Counted from the stretch's first letter, positions 33,279 through 44,251 are shown. The stretch: 64,000 nucleotides of DNA from Candidatus Latescibacterota bacterium (GCA_020633725.1 JACKDC010000002.1:496001-560000), one strand, 5' to 3'. Translations and numbers: made by a program. Notes: generated by a model from the sequence alone, not told the origin.

Positions 33279-35306
33279 ATGACCGACCGCCCAGCCAAGC
33301 GCACGCTGCCGTCCCTGCTCCTCTTTCTCGTGAGCAGCGCCCTGGCGGCGATCCTCCGAATCGTGTATCTGCTTCCCCTGCGCGGGAATCCGCTCTTCGA
33401 CGACGCCCACAAGGACTCCGTCGAGTACGTCGACCGGGCCCGGGAGATCCTGGCGGGGCAGTTCTGGGGTCAGGGCGTCTACTTCCACTCGGCGCCGCTC
33501 TATCCCTACTTCCTCGCGCTGGTCCTGGGGCCGGGGAGCGCTACCGGACTCTGGTGGGTGAGGGTCGTGCAGGCCCTGCTCTCGGGCGTCACGGCGGGGC
33601 TTCTGGCGCTCACGGCGCGACGGCTCTTCGGCGCGGCGGCCGGCGTGGCCACGGCCGTGCTGGCCGTCCTCTACGCGCCCTTCCTCTTCTACGCGGGCGA
33701 GTTGCTGGAGATCACGCTCACGCTGTTCTTCCTCGCCCTGATGGCTTGGGTCCTCGCGCGCGAGACCCTCGGTTGGGCGCATCTCCTCGGCGCGGGTCTC
33801 TGCCTGGGCGCGGCGTCGCTGGGCAAGCCCAACCTGCTGATCCTGCTGCCCGTGATCCTGGTGTGGCTCGGCTTCCTGCGGACGCGCCCGGCCGCCTGGC
33901 CGTGGCGGCGGGGGCTGGTCTTCGTCGCCGGTGTGCTGGTCCTCGTGGCGCCGATCACCCTGCGCAACCGGATCGTGGGCGACGACTGGGTGCTCATCAG
34001 CAGCAACGGCGGCATCAACCTGTTCATCGGCAACAACCCGGCGTCCTCGGGCGGCTTCCAGGTGCCGACCGCCATGCAGTACGACCTGGAGACGTCGAGC
34101 CAGCGCGTGGCGTCCGAGGCGCTGAAGCGGCCGGTCAAGCCCTCCGAGGCGAGCCGCTTCTGGACCGGGCGCGCCTGGGCCTTCTTCACCAAGCGCCCCG
34201 GACAGGCGGCCAGGCTGATCGCCCGCAAGGCGGGGCTGCTCATCGGGGCCTACGAGATTCCCAACCACTTCAACATCTACTTCTTCAGGGAGTACCTCGC
34301 GCCCACGCTGCGCTGGCCGCTGGTCTGGTACACGCTGGTCCTGCCCTTCGGCGTCCTGGGGATGATCTTCGGCCTTCGCCGCAACGGCCGCAGCGCGCTC
34401 GCCGGCGCCTGTCTGCTCGCGATCGCGGCGACGGTGCTGCTGTTCTTCGTCACCAGCCGCTACCGGCTGCCGATGCTGGTCTGGCTGCTGCCCTTCGCGG
34501 GCTACGGCGTGGTGCTGCTGGTGGGGATCGTGCGCGAGCGGCGGTGGCGTCTGCTGCCGCTCCCGCTGGTCGTGCTGGTGGCCACGAGTGCGCTGATGCG
34601 TCTGCCGCTGGTGGGGGTGAAGGACTTCCACGAGGACTGGCTCTCGCTCGCCACGTACTGGAGCAAGCAGGGCGACTGGGAGAAGTCGGCCCAGTACTGC
34701 CAGCAGGCGCTGCGCGAGAACATGGGCTCGGCGCAGGCCTGGCAGAATCTCGGCTACGCCTACACGCAGCGCGGACGGGACTACGAGGACATGGATCGCG
34801 CCGAGGAGTGCTTCTACAAGGCGATCCAGCTCGATCCCACGCAGGGCTTCGCCTACGGCAACCTGGCCTACGTCTACTTCACCTGGGACCGGCCGGAGCT
34901 GTTCAACGTGTGCCTGGACCGCGCGCTGACGCTGGATCCTGCGCTGCGGCAGCCGCTGGAGCACATGGTCACGTTCCGCGACATCAAGTTGAAGGACTGG
35001 CGAAGCCGCGCCGAGTCCCAGCTCGCGACCGTGGAGCGGGAGCTGGCGAAGAACCCCACGAACGAGCGCACGCGGATGGACCTCGGACGCATCCTCGGCC
35101 TCCGCCTCGAGCGCTACGACGACGCGCTGCGGGTGCTCGCGAGCATCCCCGACAGCTCGCTGGCCGCCGACAGCATTCTGGGCGAGCGGACGGACGTCAT
35201 GATCCGCCGCATCCAGCGCGCGAAGCAGTACACGCCGCTGCTGAGGCAGCCGCTGCCCGGCGGGCTGAAGGCGCTCAGGCTGGGGGATTCCGAGGCGGGT
35301 CGCTAG
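33279..35306 (+). CDS. GT39-type membrane glycosyltransferase fused to TPR domain
   Basis: A 675-residue protein. Residues ~10-450 hold about ten membrane helices in the pattern of dolichyl-phosphate-mannose-type transferases: an early acidic motif in LFDDAHKDSVEYVDRAREIL after helix 1, then GVYFHSAPLYPYFLALVLGP and RLFGAAAGVATAVLAVLYAP. Residues ~455-620 are TPRs (AQAWQNLGYAYTQRGRDYED, PTQGFAYGNLAYVYFTWDRP). Such proteins transfer a sugar from a polyprenyl-phosphate donor to a protein or lipid in the periplasm. The start at ATG 33279 follows AGGAGA. The 3' end overlaps the convergent AMMECR1 gene by 32 bp. Confidence 0.8.
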   Translation: MTDRPAKRTLPSLLLFLVSSALAAILRIVYLLPLRGNPLFDDAHKDSVEYVDRAREILAGQFWGQGVYFHSAPLYPYFLALVLGPGSATGLWWVRVVQALLSGVTAGLLALTARRLFGAAAGVATAVLAVLYAPFLFYAGELLEITLTLFFLALMAWVLARETLGWAHLLGAGLCLGAASLGKPNLLILLPVILVWLGFLRTRPAAWPWRRGLVFVAGVLVLVAPITLRNRIVGDDWVLISSNGGINLFIGNNPASSGGFQVPTAMQYDLETSSQRVASEALKRPVKPSEASRFWTGRAWAFFTKRPGQAARLIARKAGLLIGAYEIPNHFNIYFFREYLAPTLRWPLVWYTLVLPFGVLGMIFGLRRNGRSALAGACLLAIAATVLLFFVTSRYRLPMLVWLLPFAGYGVVLLVGIVRERRWRLLPLPLVVLVATSALMRLPLVGVKDFHEDWLSLATYWSKQGDWEKSAQYCQQALRENMGSAQAWQNLGYAYTQRGRDYEDMDRAEECFYKAIQLDPTQGFAYGNLAYVYFTWDRPELFNVCLDRALTLDPALRQPLEHMVTFRDIKLKDWRSRAESQLATVERELAKNPTNERTRMDLGRILGLRLERYDDALRVLASIPDSSLAADSILGERTDVMIRRIQRAKQYTPLLRQPLPGGLKALRLGDSEAGR

Positions 35307-35853
35307 GTTCGTCCTCGCCGGCGTGCTCGCTCTGGAAGCGGTAGAGACGAGCGTCGGCTTCGCGCCACGCGCCGGGCGGCAGGAACGCCTTCTGGCAGAC
35401 CTCGTCGAGGAAGCGGTCGCGATCCCAGCCGTAGTCCGTCGCCACCTCCGGCAGCAGCAGGCCCTTGCGGCTCCCCCGTTCGAGGATGAGCCCGTCCCGC
35501 CCGACCAGGATCTCGCCCGGGTCGTCCACGGGCGTCGGCGGCGTGAGGATGCTCACCGAGATGTGCAGGCCGGCGAGTTCGTCGGCGGTGACAGGAGGAA
35601 AGCGCGGGTCGCTGGCGGCGGCCTTGACGGCCATGTCGCGGAGCGTCGCGTCCAGCGACGGCTGCCGCGCCACGGTGCCGATGCAGCCGCGAAGCGCGCC
35701 ACCGGCGCGCAGGGTGACGAAGAGGCCGTCGACGGGCGTGTCGACCGTGCCATGCAGGGCGGGGCCTCCCTCGCGCCAGGGCAGGCCCGCGCTCCAGCGT
35801 TCGAGCGTCCAGCGCGCGAGGCCGAGCAGCTGTCGAGCGAGGGTGGGGTCCAC
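35275..35853 (-). CDS. amrA: AMMECR1-domain protein
   Basis: A 192-residue protein of the AMMECR1 family. Signatures are GLFVTLRAGGALRGCIGTV, with the family RGCIG motif, and DPRFPPVTADELAGLHISVS. Bacterial members often occur with MEMO and a radical-SAM protein (AmmeMemoRadiSam system); neither partner is next to it here. The biochemical role remains poorly defined, though a part in nucleic-acid or cofactor chemistry has been suggested for the family. The start is GTG 35853 with CAGGAGA upstream. Confidence 0.85.
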   Translation of the reverse strand: MDPTLARQLLGLARWTLERWSAGLPWREGGPALHGTVDTPVDGLFVTLRAGGALRGCIGTVARQPSLDATLRDMAVKAAASDPRFPPVTADELAGLHISVSILTPPTPVDDPGEILVGRDGLILERGSRKGLLLPEVATDYGWDRDRFLDEVCQKAFLPPGAWREADARLYRFQSEHAGEDEPSDPPRNPPA

Positions 35854-36366
35854 GGGCGCATCTCCTGATCGGCTGAGGGTCGCTGCCCCGGTAGGCTAGC
35901 ATGCCGGGTGCGCGGAGCCATCCCCAAAGCCCGCTGCGCGGGATGCACGCGCCTCCCGCCTGCCCCCGGCTCCTCAACGCGCAATCCGCACGCCAGGCGC
36001 CGGGCGAATTCACCCAGTGGCCGCATCCGAACCCAGTGCCCTGGAGTTGGGCGTCGTTCCCCGTGGGCTCCGCTAGGCCGCGGGAGGGCGTCATCGCGCC
36101 ATGGGGCGCTGGGGGAAAGTGCGCAGCGGGGGGGGCGAGCCGGTGCCGGGCGGGCTCGGGATCACCGTCGCGGCGCCGAGTTCTCGGGGTCGCTTCGCGC
36201 AGAATCCACTGCGTCAATCCGCTGAAAACGAAGGGTTTAGCGCCACAACGGGCATCTTGCGCGGCGGGGGGCGGCCACTCCCCGCTCGGCAGGGGGCCGG
36301 TCCGCTGGCACCGGAACCCCGCCTGCAAAGGCCTACCCGAACTCGACACAGCAAGGAGTGCTAACG
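35854..36366. other. Long non-coding gap before the 47-residue peptide gene
   Basis: About 510 bp with no supported gene. Open frames here lack ribosome sites and read as GC-biased noise. Visible items: a small CCCGC/GCGGG hairpin near 35929-35941, repeated ACCCAGTG words at 36012-36042, and a TGGCAC (36306-36311) that resembles a sigma54 -24 element but has CC instead of GC at the -12 position. Read as a possible long 5' regulatory region of the peptide gene. Confidence 0.4.
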
Positions 36367-36510
36367 ATGAAGAGCCTGACCATTGCCCTCTGGATGACGC
36401 TTCTCACGACGATCGGCTTCGGGTCCTTCAAGGTGGTGTGGACTGCGACGGCGGCGCAGTTGGATGATGTTACTGAGTGCTCGACGAACAACGGCCAGAC
36501 TCAGCCCTAG
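36367..36510 (+). CDS. Small secreted or membrane peptide (47 residues)
   Basis: ATG 36367 is preceded by AAGGAG at 36353-36358, a good ribosome site. The product starts MKSLTIALWMTLLTTIGFGS, a positively charged tip and hydrophobic stretch like a signal or anchor, and continues FKVVWTATAAQLDD with a polar end ECSTNNGQTQP. A single Cys is present. The gene is followed at once by a strong intrinsic terminator, so it is an independent transcript. It lies 110 bp before a kinase-TPR gene. No family was recognised. Architecture resembles the TKTWW peptides at 44417 and 44577 (hydrophobic start, short Trp/Thr-containing end), but sequence identity is low. Confidence 0.65.
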   Translation: MKSLTIALWMTLLTTIGFGSFKVVWTATAAQLDDVTECSTNNGQTQP

Positions 36511-36553
36511 GTTCTCCTGCTGACGAGTTCGATTCCTCCCTTCCTGTCGCGCA

Positions 36554-36580
36554 GGGCCCCGTCTTGACGGGGCCCTTTTT
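36554..36580 (+). terminator. Intrinsic terminator of the peptide gene
   Basis: GGGCCCCG (36554-36561), loop of 6, CGGGGCCC (36568-36575), then TTTTT (36576-36580). It is the clearest Rho-independent terminator in the window and lies 43 bp after the peptide stop. Confidence 0.9.
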
Positions 36581-36593
36581 GCGCGGATAGGCT
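36564..36593 (+). promoter_or_regulatory. Candidate promoter of the kinase-TPR gene inside the terminator
   Basis: TTGACG (36564-36569) in the terminator loop and stem, 18 bp, TAGGCT (36588-36593), 26 bp before the ATG at 36620. Spacing is acceptable. The overlap with the terminator hairpin is odd but may insulate the two units. Confidence 0.45.
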
Positions 36594-36619
36594 TGGGGCA
36601 ACATCGCCCCGGAGCCTTG

Positions 36620-39600
36620 ATGTTTCCATCCGCCCAGCAGCCACCTCGCGAGGGCCTTCTCGCCGAGGGGGCCAGTTCACAGATCTACTTGTCGCGGGAC
36701 AACGTGGGCCGACCTGCGGCCCTCAAGCTCAGCCGAAGCGAGCGCTGGGATGCTTCGCTTCTCGCTGAGGCGCGTGCCGCCGCGCAATACCGCCATCCGT
36801 CCCTGCTGCCCGTGCTCGAACATGGCGTGGCGGAGGACGGTCGAATCTGGCTGCTTCTCCCATTACTGACGGGGAGCACCCTGTCGGACTGGCGACCACC
36901 GCTGACCGACTTGCTGGATGCTCTGACTGGGGTTGCCGACGCGCTCGATCTGCTCCACCACGGAGGAGTTGGGCACGCCGATCTCAAACCGGGGAATCTG
37001 CTCCTTGACGATCGGTCCGGGCCCCCACGGCTGTTGCTAGCCGATCTCGGCCTGCTAAGCCCGCTTGGCGAGGTTGCCCCTGGAGGCACACCGGCCTACT
37101 TGTCGCCGCGCCGACTTGACGGGCAGCCTCTGACCTGGCGAGACGATCTCCACTCCTTTGCGGTCTTGCTCTTTGAGGCGCTCGCGGGCGAGTTGCCTTG
37201 GTCGGCAAAGGTGGGCGACGCATTGCTTCAGTCGATTCGAGCGGGGCGGCTGGACTCCTTGCAGTCGCGGCGACCGGAACTCTCAGGCGAGATCGACGCG
37301 TACCTTGCAGAGACCCTTTGCGGCGACCGGGCTGGCAGAGGCGTCATGGGGTGGCTGGATGGGCTCCGAGCTCAGCTTGGGATTGCCCCTCATCCTCGAT
37401 GCCTATTCTTGAGGGACGTGCCCCTTGGAGGTGAGGAAGGATCCATCGGCAACCGTACTGATCTTGTCCGCTGGTTGCAGGCGAATCTCTACTCAGTCAC
37501 CAGTGACTCTGTGACTCCAGGGCACGAGGAGTTGAGGACGCTGGAGGTACTCGGGCAAGGCAGTCCGCAGCGCATGCGCAGCGTCCTCGAGACTCTGCTT
37601 CGGGAGCAAGAGCTCAAGGATCACTCAGGTTTGGCTGTCTTTGCGCACGGTCCTGCCGTGGCACGATCCGTCGTGTCCGAAGCGCTGGCATTGCGCGGCA
37701 CGGCACCGGTGGTTGGGGACGCGGAAGTCAGTTCGGTCTTGGCATGCTTGCCCGTCCCCGCATCGCGAGCGCTGCTGAGAGAGTGGCTTGGGGATTTCGA
37801 CATGCAGGTGAATGCTCTGCTGGAGCGGGGGGTGAGCGCAGGAGAGCTGACGTCGGTTGATGAGGTGCGAATCCAAGGGGTCGGGAGAATGGCAAGCCGT
37901 GACTTCTCGGCATCGGTGCCGCCTCTCCCCTCCGCCTTGTTTGCCGAGCTTTGGGGCAACTCCAAGGGACAGCACGCATCCAGGATCAGGATCGTGGCAC
38001 TGGCGGCGGCAACCGCATCCAGTCGAATCCTGGACGGTCTTGGCCAGGCTGAGTTGCTGGATCTCATTGAGCGCGCGCCGGGCGAAGACTGCGATGAACT
38101 GCTGGAATTGCTCCGCTCCATGTCAGGAAGCGTTCGCGGGCGGATTCTGACGGGCTTGCTCACGATTGTGCGCAGGGTGAGGACAGACCAGCTTGATGCG
38201 GCGGTCGAAGCCTACTGGGATGTAGAGCCACTGCTTACGTTGGATGTCAGCGCGGCACTGAACAAGTTGCTCTTCTACCAGCTCTCGGAATCCGGGCGAC
38301 TTCAGGAAGCAAGCGAGTTCCTGCGAAGATGGTCGCGCCATCGGGGCAAAGAGTGCTCCGGAACTGTCATCGAAATCCAGATGGCTGCGCGCGAAGTGTC
38401 GATCCTTGCGGCATATGGAGCTTTCGACGAGGCTCGCGAGAAGCTCGCTGGATACGAGGATCGGTTTGAAGGAAGGCGAGGTCGCTGGATTCTGCACATG
38501 GCGCAGACCAATCTTGCCGAGGCCGTCGGCGACCGCAGGGAGCGGATCGCTCAGTCCGAGCTGGCTCTCGCCGGGCTGGAGCGCGAGGGAGGAGCGGAGA
38601 GGATGCGCCTGGATCTTATCCTGTCGATCTGCGGCGCGATCATCCTGTGCAGTGACGCGGACCAGTGGGGTCGAATCCCCGATATGCTGCAACAGGCCGA
38701 AGGGCTTGCTTCGGAGTCTGAGGTGCTGCTGTTCCAGCAGCGCATCGATGTTCTTCATGCTCAGATGGCACTGTTCAGAGGTGACTTTGCCGAAGCCGAG
38801 CGGCGCTACTTGCGGGCGAAACGGGACGCGGAGCGCAGCGGTGAGCTGAGCAGAGCCCAGTACATCGAGGGTGGGCTCACCATCGTGCAGAAAGAGCGGG
38901 GGGAAGGGTACGATGCCTTGCGCCGGCTCGACGCCATCTCCAGCGATCGTCACGCCGCAGAAAGCCTCCGTGAGACACTGGACGGCCAAGACGAGCTGGC
39001 GGACGTCTGCATCCTCGTCGGCGACCTGGAGCGGGCGGCCGCGATCATCGAGGCTGGTCTGCCGGCTGCCGAGGAGACGGGGCGTGGCTTCTCCATCGGC
39101 ATCTTTCGTGGGCTGCGCGGGAGGCTGCGCCATCTCCTCGGCGACCCGGCCGCCGCGGCGCCGGATCTCCGCGCCGCCGTCGAGCAACTCCAGGCGGCGC
39201 ACGCGCTGCGTGACCGCAACCAGTATCTGCTGGAGCTCATCGACGCCGATTCCATGGAGGACAGGGACGGCGCGCGCGTCGCGGCGATCATCGAGCACGA
39301 GGAGGCGGTGAGCGAGCGGCGCCTGCTGCCCAAGGCCTGGCTGCTCGAATCGCGACGGCTGCGCCGGGCCGGAGCCGTGCGGGACGCGGCGCTCGCCCTG
39401 CAGCAGGCCTTCGAAGTGGCCGCGACGCTGGAGAACCCCGAGCATCGCTGGCCGCTGCATCTCGAGGCGGCCGAACTCGCGCTGGAGGCCGGCGCGGTCG
39501 AGGCTGCGCGCGAGGACCTCGAACGGGCGCTGGACATCCTCCGCGATCTCTCGCTCCAGTACCCCGCCGGGCCCCTGCGGGAGCGTTTCCTCGCCCGTCC

Positions 39601-39646
39601 CGATCGGCGTCTCGTGCTGGTGCGATTGCGGGCGCTCGACGTCTAG
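36620..39646 (+). CDS. Degenerate Ser/Thr kinase-like protein with long helical/TPR region
   Basis: A 1008-residue protein. The N-terminal ~270 residues are kinase-like: AEGASSQIY replaces the glycine loop, and Lys36 (AALKLS), HADLKPGN (119-126, HRD changed to HAD) and DLG (142-144, for DFG) are kept. A central ~300 residues occupy the place of the ATPase in PknK-like proteins, but I see no Walker A. The last ~450 residues are TPR-like helices (AEAVGDRRERIAQSELALAG). The Lys/Asp/Asn catalytic set survives, so weak activity is possible. The start at ATG 36620 follows GGAG. Codon use is notably less GC-biased before ~38990 than after. Confidence 0.8.
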   Translation: MFPSAQQPPREGLLAEGASSQIYLSRDNVGRPAALKLSRSERWDASLLAEARAAAQYRHPSLLPVLEHGVAEDGRIWLLLPLLTGSTLSDWRPPLTDLLDALTGVADALDLLHHGGVGHADLKPGNLLLDDRSGPPRLLLADLGLLSPLGEVAPGGTPAYLSPRRLDGQPLTWRDDLHSFAVLLFEALAGELPWSAKVGDALLQSIRAGRLDSLQSRRPELSGEIDAYLAETLCGDRAGRGVMGWLDGLRAQLGIAPHPRCLFLRDVPLGGEEGSIGNRTDLVRWLQANLYSVTSDSVTPGHEELRTLEVLGQGSPQRMRSVLETLLREQELKDHSGLAVFAHGPAVARSVVSEALALRGTAPVVGDAEVSSVLACLPVPASRALLREWLGDFDMQVNALLERGVSAGELTSVDEVRIQGVGRMASRDFSASVPPLPSALFAELWGNSKGQHASRIRIVALAAATASSRILDGLGQAELLDLIERAPGEDCDELLELLRSMSGSVRGRILTGLLTIVRRVRTDQLDAAVEAYWDVEPLLTLDVSAALNKLLFYQLSESGRLQEASEFLRRWSRHRGKECSGTVIEIQMAAREVSILAAYGAFDEAREKLAGYEDRFEGRRGRWILHMAQTNLAEAVGDRRERIAQSELALAGLEREGGAERMRLDLILSICGAIILCSDADQWGRIPDMLQQAEGLASESEVLLFQQRIDVLHAQMALFRGDFAEAERRYLRAKRDAERSGELSRAQYIEGGLTIVQKERGEGYDALRRLDAISSDRHAAESLRETLDGQDELADVCILVGDLERAAAIIEAGLPAAEETGRGFSIGIFRGLRGRLRHLLGDPAAAAPDLRAAVEQLQAAHALRDRNQYLLELIDADSMEDRDGARVAAIIEHEEAVSERRLLPKAWLLESRRLRRAGAVRDAALALQQAFEVAATLENPEHRWPLHLEAAELALEAGAVEAAREDLERALDILRDLSLQYPAGPLRERFLARPDRRLVLVRLRALDV

Positions 39647-39653
39647 CGCTCGC

Positions 39654-39682
39654 TTGTGCATCCGACAAGGCTCGACTATCAT
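39654..39682 (+). promoter_or_regulatory. Sigma70-type promoter of fbaB
   Basis: TTGTGC (39654-39659), 17 bp, TATCAT (39677-39682), 60 bp before the ATG of the aldolase. Confidence 0.55.
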
Positions 39683-39742
39683 GCCGGCGCTGGCGCCAAT
39701 GCGCCGGCCGCCGCTCGATGCGTGACCCTGGAAGGAGTGACC

Positions 39743-40795
<1,053 letters not shown>

Positions 40796-40816
40796 CGCCG
40801 CGACAGCGCGGTGAAC

Positions 40817-40841
40817 GGGGGAGTCGCTCGGCGGCTCCCCC
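40817..40841. terminator. Terminator hairpin between fbaB and the convergent membrane gene
   Basis: GGGGGAGTCGC (40817-40827), loop TCG, GCGGCTCCCCC (40831-40841): an 11-bp stem with one G-T pair. No T run follows, so termination strength is uncertain. Confidence 0.5.
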
Positions 40842-40853
40842 TCGTCGTTGGGG

Positions 40854-41207
40854 TCAGGCGAAGAGGGCGGCGGTCTCGTCGCGCGTGAGCACGTAGATGC
40901 CGAAGATGCCCAGCGCCGTGCCCAGGGGGAGATGCAGCAGGCTGAGGACGCAGACCACGAGCGCGAAGATCCGCCCCCAGCGCTTGTGCGAGAGCAGGCC
41001 GATGCCGGCGATCAGGCTCGGCAACGCGAGCAGCGCGAGAAAGCCGCCGACGCTGAGCCCGACGATGCTCGTCACCGCCATGGCGTCGGCGTCCCCCGAC
41101 AGCAGCCCGCCACCCGCAACCGACACCAGAACGATGAGGGCGACGAGCAGTCCCAGGGCGCCCTGTGCGATGAGCAGGGAGCCGAGCAGCGTGACGTTCT
41201 GTCGCAT
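40854..41207 (-). CDS. Small four-helix membrane protein
   Basis: A 117-residue protein with about three to four hydrophobic helices (LLGSLLIAQGALGLLVALIV, TSIVGLSVGGFLALLALPSL, IFALVVCVLSLLHLPLGTAL), ending IYVLTRDETAALFA. The short GLLSHKRWGR loop and the closing LGIFGIYVL resemble small membrane proteins of the DUF4064/YtxH-like type, but I cannot name a family. A ribosome site (GAAAGGA) and a minus-strand -10-like TAGGCT (41240-41235) support it as a separate gene. The function is unknown. Confidence 0.7.
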   Translation of the reverse strand: MRQNVTLLGSLLIAQGALGLLVALIVLVSVAGGGLLSGDADAMAVTSIVGLSVGGFLALLALPSLIAGIGLLSHKRWGRIFALVVCVLSLLHLPLGTALGIFGIYVLTRDETAALFA

Positions 41208-41280
41208 GGCAGGTCCTTTCGCTGAGCCCGCGTCAGCCTACATCCGCCCGCCGCGGACCGCAAGCAAACGTCACGTCCCC

Positions 41281-41309
41281 TGGACGCGACCCCCCGCGCG
41301 GGCTATAGT
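41281..41309 (+). promoter_or_regulatory. Sigma70-type promoter of nrnA
   Basis: TGGACG (41281-41286), 17 bp, TATAGT (41304-41309), 31 bp before the ATG at 41340, with CTGGAGG between. Confidence 0.55.
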
Positions 41310-41339
41310 GCCTGGCTCTGCAACGCCCTGGAGGCCACG

Positions 41340-42323
41340 ATGATCGACACCGCCACCCTGCGCGAAACCGGCGCCTACCTGCTCGCCCAAGGCCGTGTGC
41401 GGCTGCTGCTGCACAAGCATCCCGACGGCGACGTCCTCGGCTCCTGCCTTGGGCTCGCGCGCTTCCTTGGCGCGCGGGGGGTGGACGTCGCCGTCTTCGG
41501 CCCCTTCGAGCGCTCGGTCAAGTTCAACTTCCTGGCCGGCTTCGACGCGATCGAGGACGGCCGCGAGGAGGTCCGCAACCCCGCCTTCGCCGACACGCTC
41601 TACGTCGTCGTGGACAGCACGGGCCTCGACCGCACGGGCTTCGCGGATGGCGATTTCCAGCGCCTCCTGCGCATCGATCACCACATCGGCGGCAGCGAGT
41701 ACGACCCCCGTGATCTCAAGGACACCTCCTACGGCGCCACGGCGCTGCTGATCGCCGACCTGCTGCGCGCGCTGGACGAGGACGCCATCGACGCGGAGCT
41801 CGCGACCTGCCTCTACACGGGTCTCATGACCGACACCGGGGGCTTCCGCTACACGAACACCGACGCTCATGTCTTCCGCAGCGCCAGCTTCCTCGCCGAG
41901 CGGGGTGCCCGGCCCGCCGAGATCGCGGGCTTCGTGCACGAGCGGCGCGATCCCGTCTACCTGCTCCTCATGCGGCGGGCGCTGGAGTCGCTCGAGTTCC
42001 ACGAGGGGCACCGGGTGGCCGCGCTGGTGCTGACCCCGGATGGCCTGCCCGACGAGGCGCTGACCCTCTTCGGGGAGGACGACTTCATCAACCTGCCGCG
42101 GAGCCTCGAGCCGGTGGAAGTGGTCGTGCAGTTCAAGCAGACCCTCGACGGCGAGTGGAAGGTGGGCTTTCGAGGGAAGGGGAACGTCAACGTGCAGGCC
42201 GTCGCGCTGCATTTCGGGGGCGGAGGTCATTTTTCCGCGTCCGGCTGCGAGATGACCGGGACGCTTGATGACATCAAGAGCAAGGTCCTGCAACGGGTTA
42301 GGCAGGCTCTGCACGAAGTGTAA
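41340..42323 (+). CDS. nrnA: DHH-family phosphoesterase, NrnA-like oligoribonuclease / pAp phosphatase
   Basis: A 327-residue enzyme. DHH-domain metal motifs are HKHPDGDVLGS (HPDGD at 27-31), VVVDSTGLDR, RIDHHIGG and YTGLMTDTGGFRYTNT. The C-terminal DHHA1 domain carries GGGGHFSASG, which binds the nucleotide. NrnA-type enzymes degrade 2-5 nt RNAs (and pAp or linear cyclic-dinucleotide products). Length and motif order match bifunctional NrnA. The gene ends 84 bp before the start of the sigma54 activator. Confidence 0.9.
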   Translation: MIDTATLRETGAYLLAQGRVRLLLHKHPDGDVLGSCLGLARFLGARGVDVAVFGPFERSVKFNFLAGFDAIEDGREEVRNPAFADTLYVVVDSTGLDRTGFADGDFQRLLRIDHHIGGSEYDPRDLKDTSYGATALLIADLLRALDEDAIDAELATCLYTGLMTDTGGFRYTNTDAHVFRSASFLAERGARPAEIAGFVHERRDPVYLLLMRRALESLEFHEGHRVAALVLTPDGLPDEALTLFGEDDFINLPRSLEPVEVVVQFKQTLDGEWKVGFRGKGNVNVQAVALHFGGGGHFSASGCEMTGTLDDIKSKVLQRVRQALHEV

Positions 42324-42326
42324 ACG

Positions 42327-42340
42327 ATCGGCGACAAATC
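42327..42340. promoter_or_regulatory. Candidate operator upstream of the sigma54-activator gene
   Basis: ATCGGCGACAAATC lies 9 bp upstream of the -35 of the regulator promoter. A 13/14 match (ATCGGCGACAGATC, 44151-44164) occurs just downstream of the same gene. This may be the regulator's own binding site. Confidence 0.35.
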
Positions 42341-42349
42341 AAGAATTAG

Positions 42350-42378
42350 TTGACACCATGGTACACCGGGGTTACGCT
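42350..42378 (+). promoter_or_regulatory. Sigma70 promoter of the sigma54-activator gene
   Basis: A perfect -35 TTGACA (42350-42355), 17 bp, TACGCT (42373-42378). It is the best -35 in the window and places the start of transcription near 42385, before ATG 42408. Confidence 0.75.
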
Positions 42379-42407
42379 TTGTGGTGAATCCTGGCGTGGA
42401 GGTTGCC

Positions 42408-44147
<1,740 letters not shown>

Positions 44148-44150
44148 GCT

Positions 44151-44251
44151 ATCGGCGACAGATCGTCGCCATTCCACTACACGTCTAACTTGTTGTGCAT
44201 CATCGGCTTTTGCCGATGGTGTCGGAATCGTCGCCTATCGTTTCCGAAACG
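44151..44251. promoter_or_regulatory. Candidate enhancer (UAS) region of the peptide promoter
   Basis: Contains an inverted repeat GGCGAC-N5-GTCGCC (44154-44170), a further GTCGCC (44230-44235), and CGTTTCCGAAACG (44239-44251), an inverted repeat with a 3-base centre. They lie ~95-190 bp upstream of the -24/-12 promoter, the usual distance for sigma54 activator sites. GGCGAC also occurs upstream of the activator gene at 42331. Confidence 0.45.
44201..44218 (+). terminator. Hairpin after the sigma54-activator gene
   Basis: CATCGGC (44201-44207), TTTT loop, GCCGATG (44212-44218): a 7-bp stem 54 bp past the stop. No T run follows; it may end the regulator mRNA or act as an operator. Confidence 0.4.

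Noticed and set aside
36306..36326. TGGCAC upstream of the 47-residue peptide gene as a sigma54 promoter
   Set aside because: The -24 half is perfect, but the bases 10 bp after GG are CC; the nearest GC is at 12 bp. Spacing is strict for sigma54, so it is not called.
35854..36349. Long minus-strand open frame extending the AMMECR1 region upstream, and plus-strand frames in the same gap
   Set aside because: No ribosome site, Arg/Pro/Gly-rich noise composition, and out of frame with the AMMECR1 gene.
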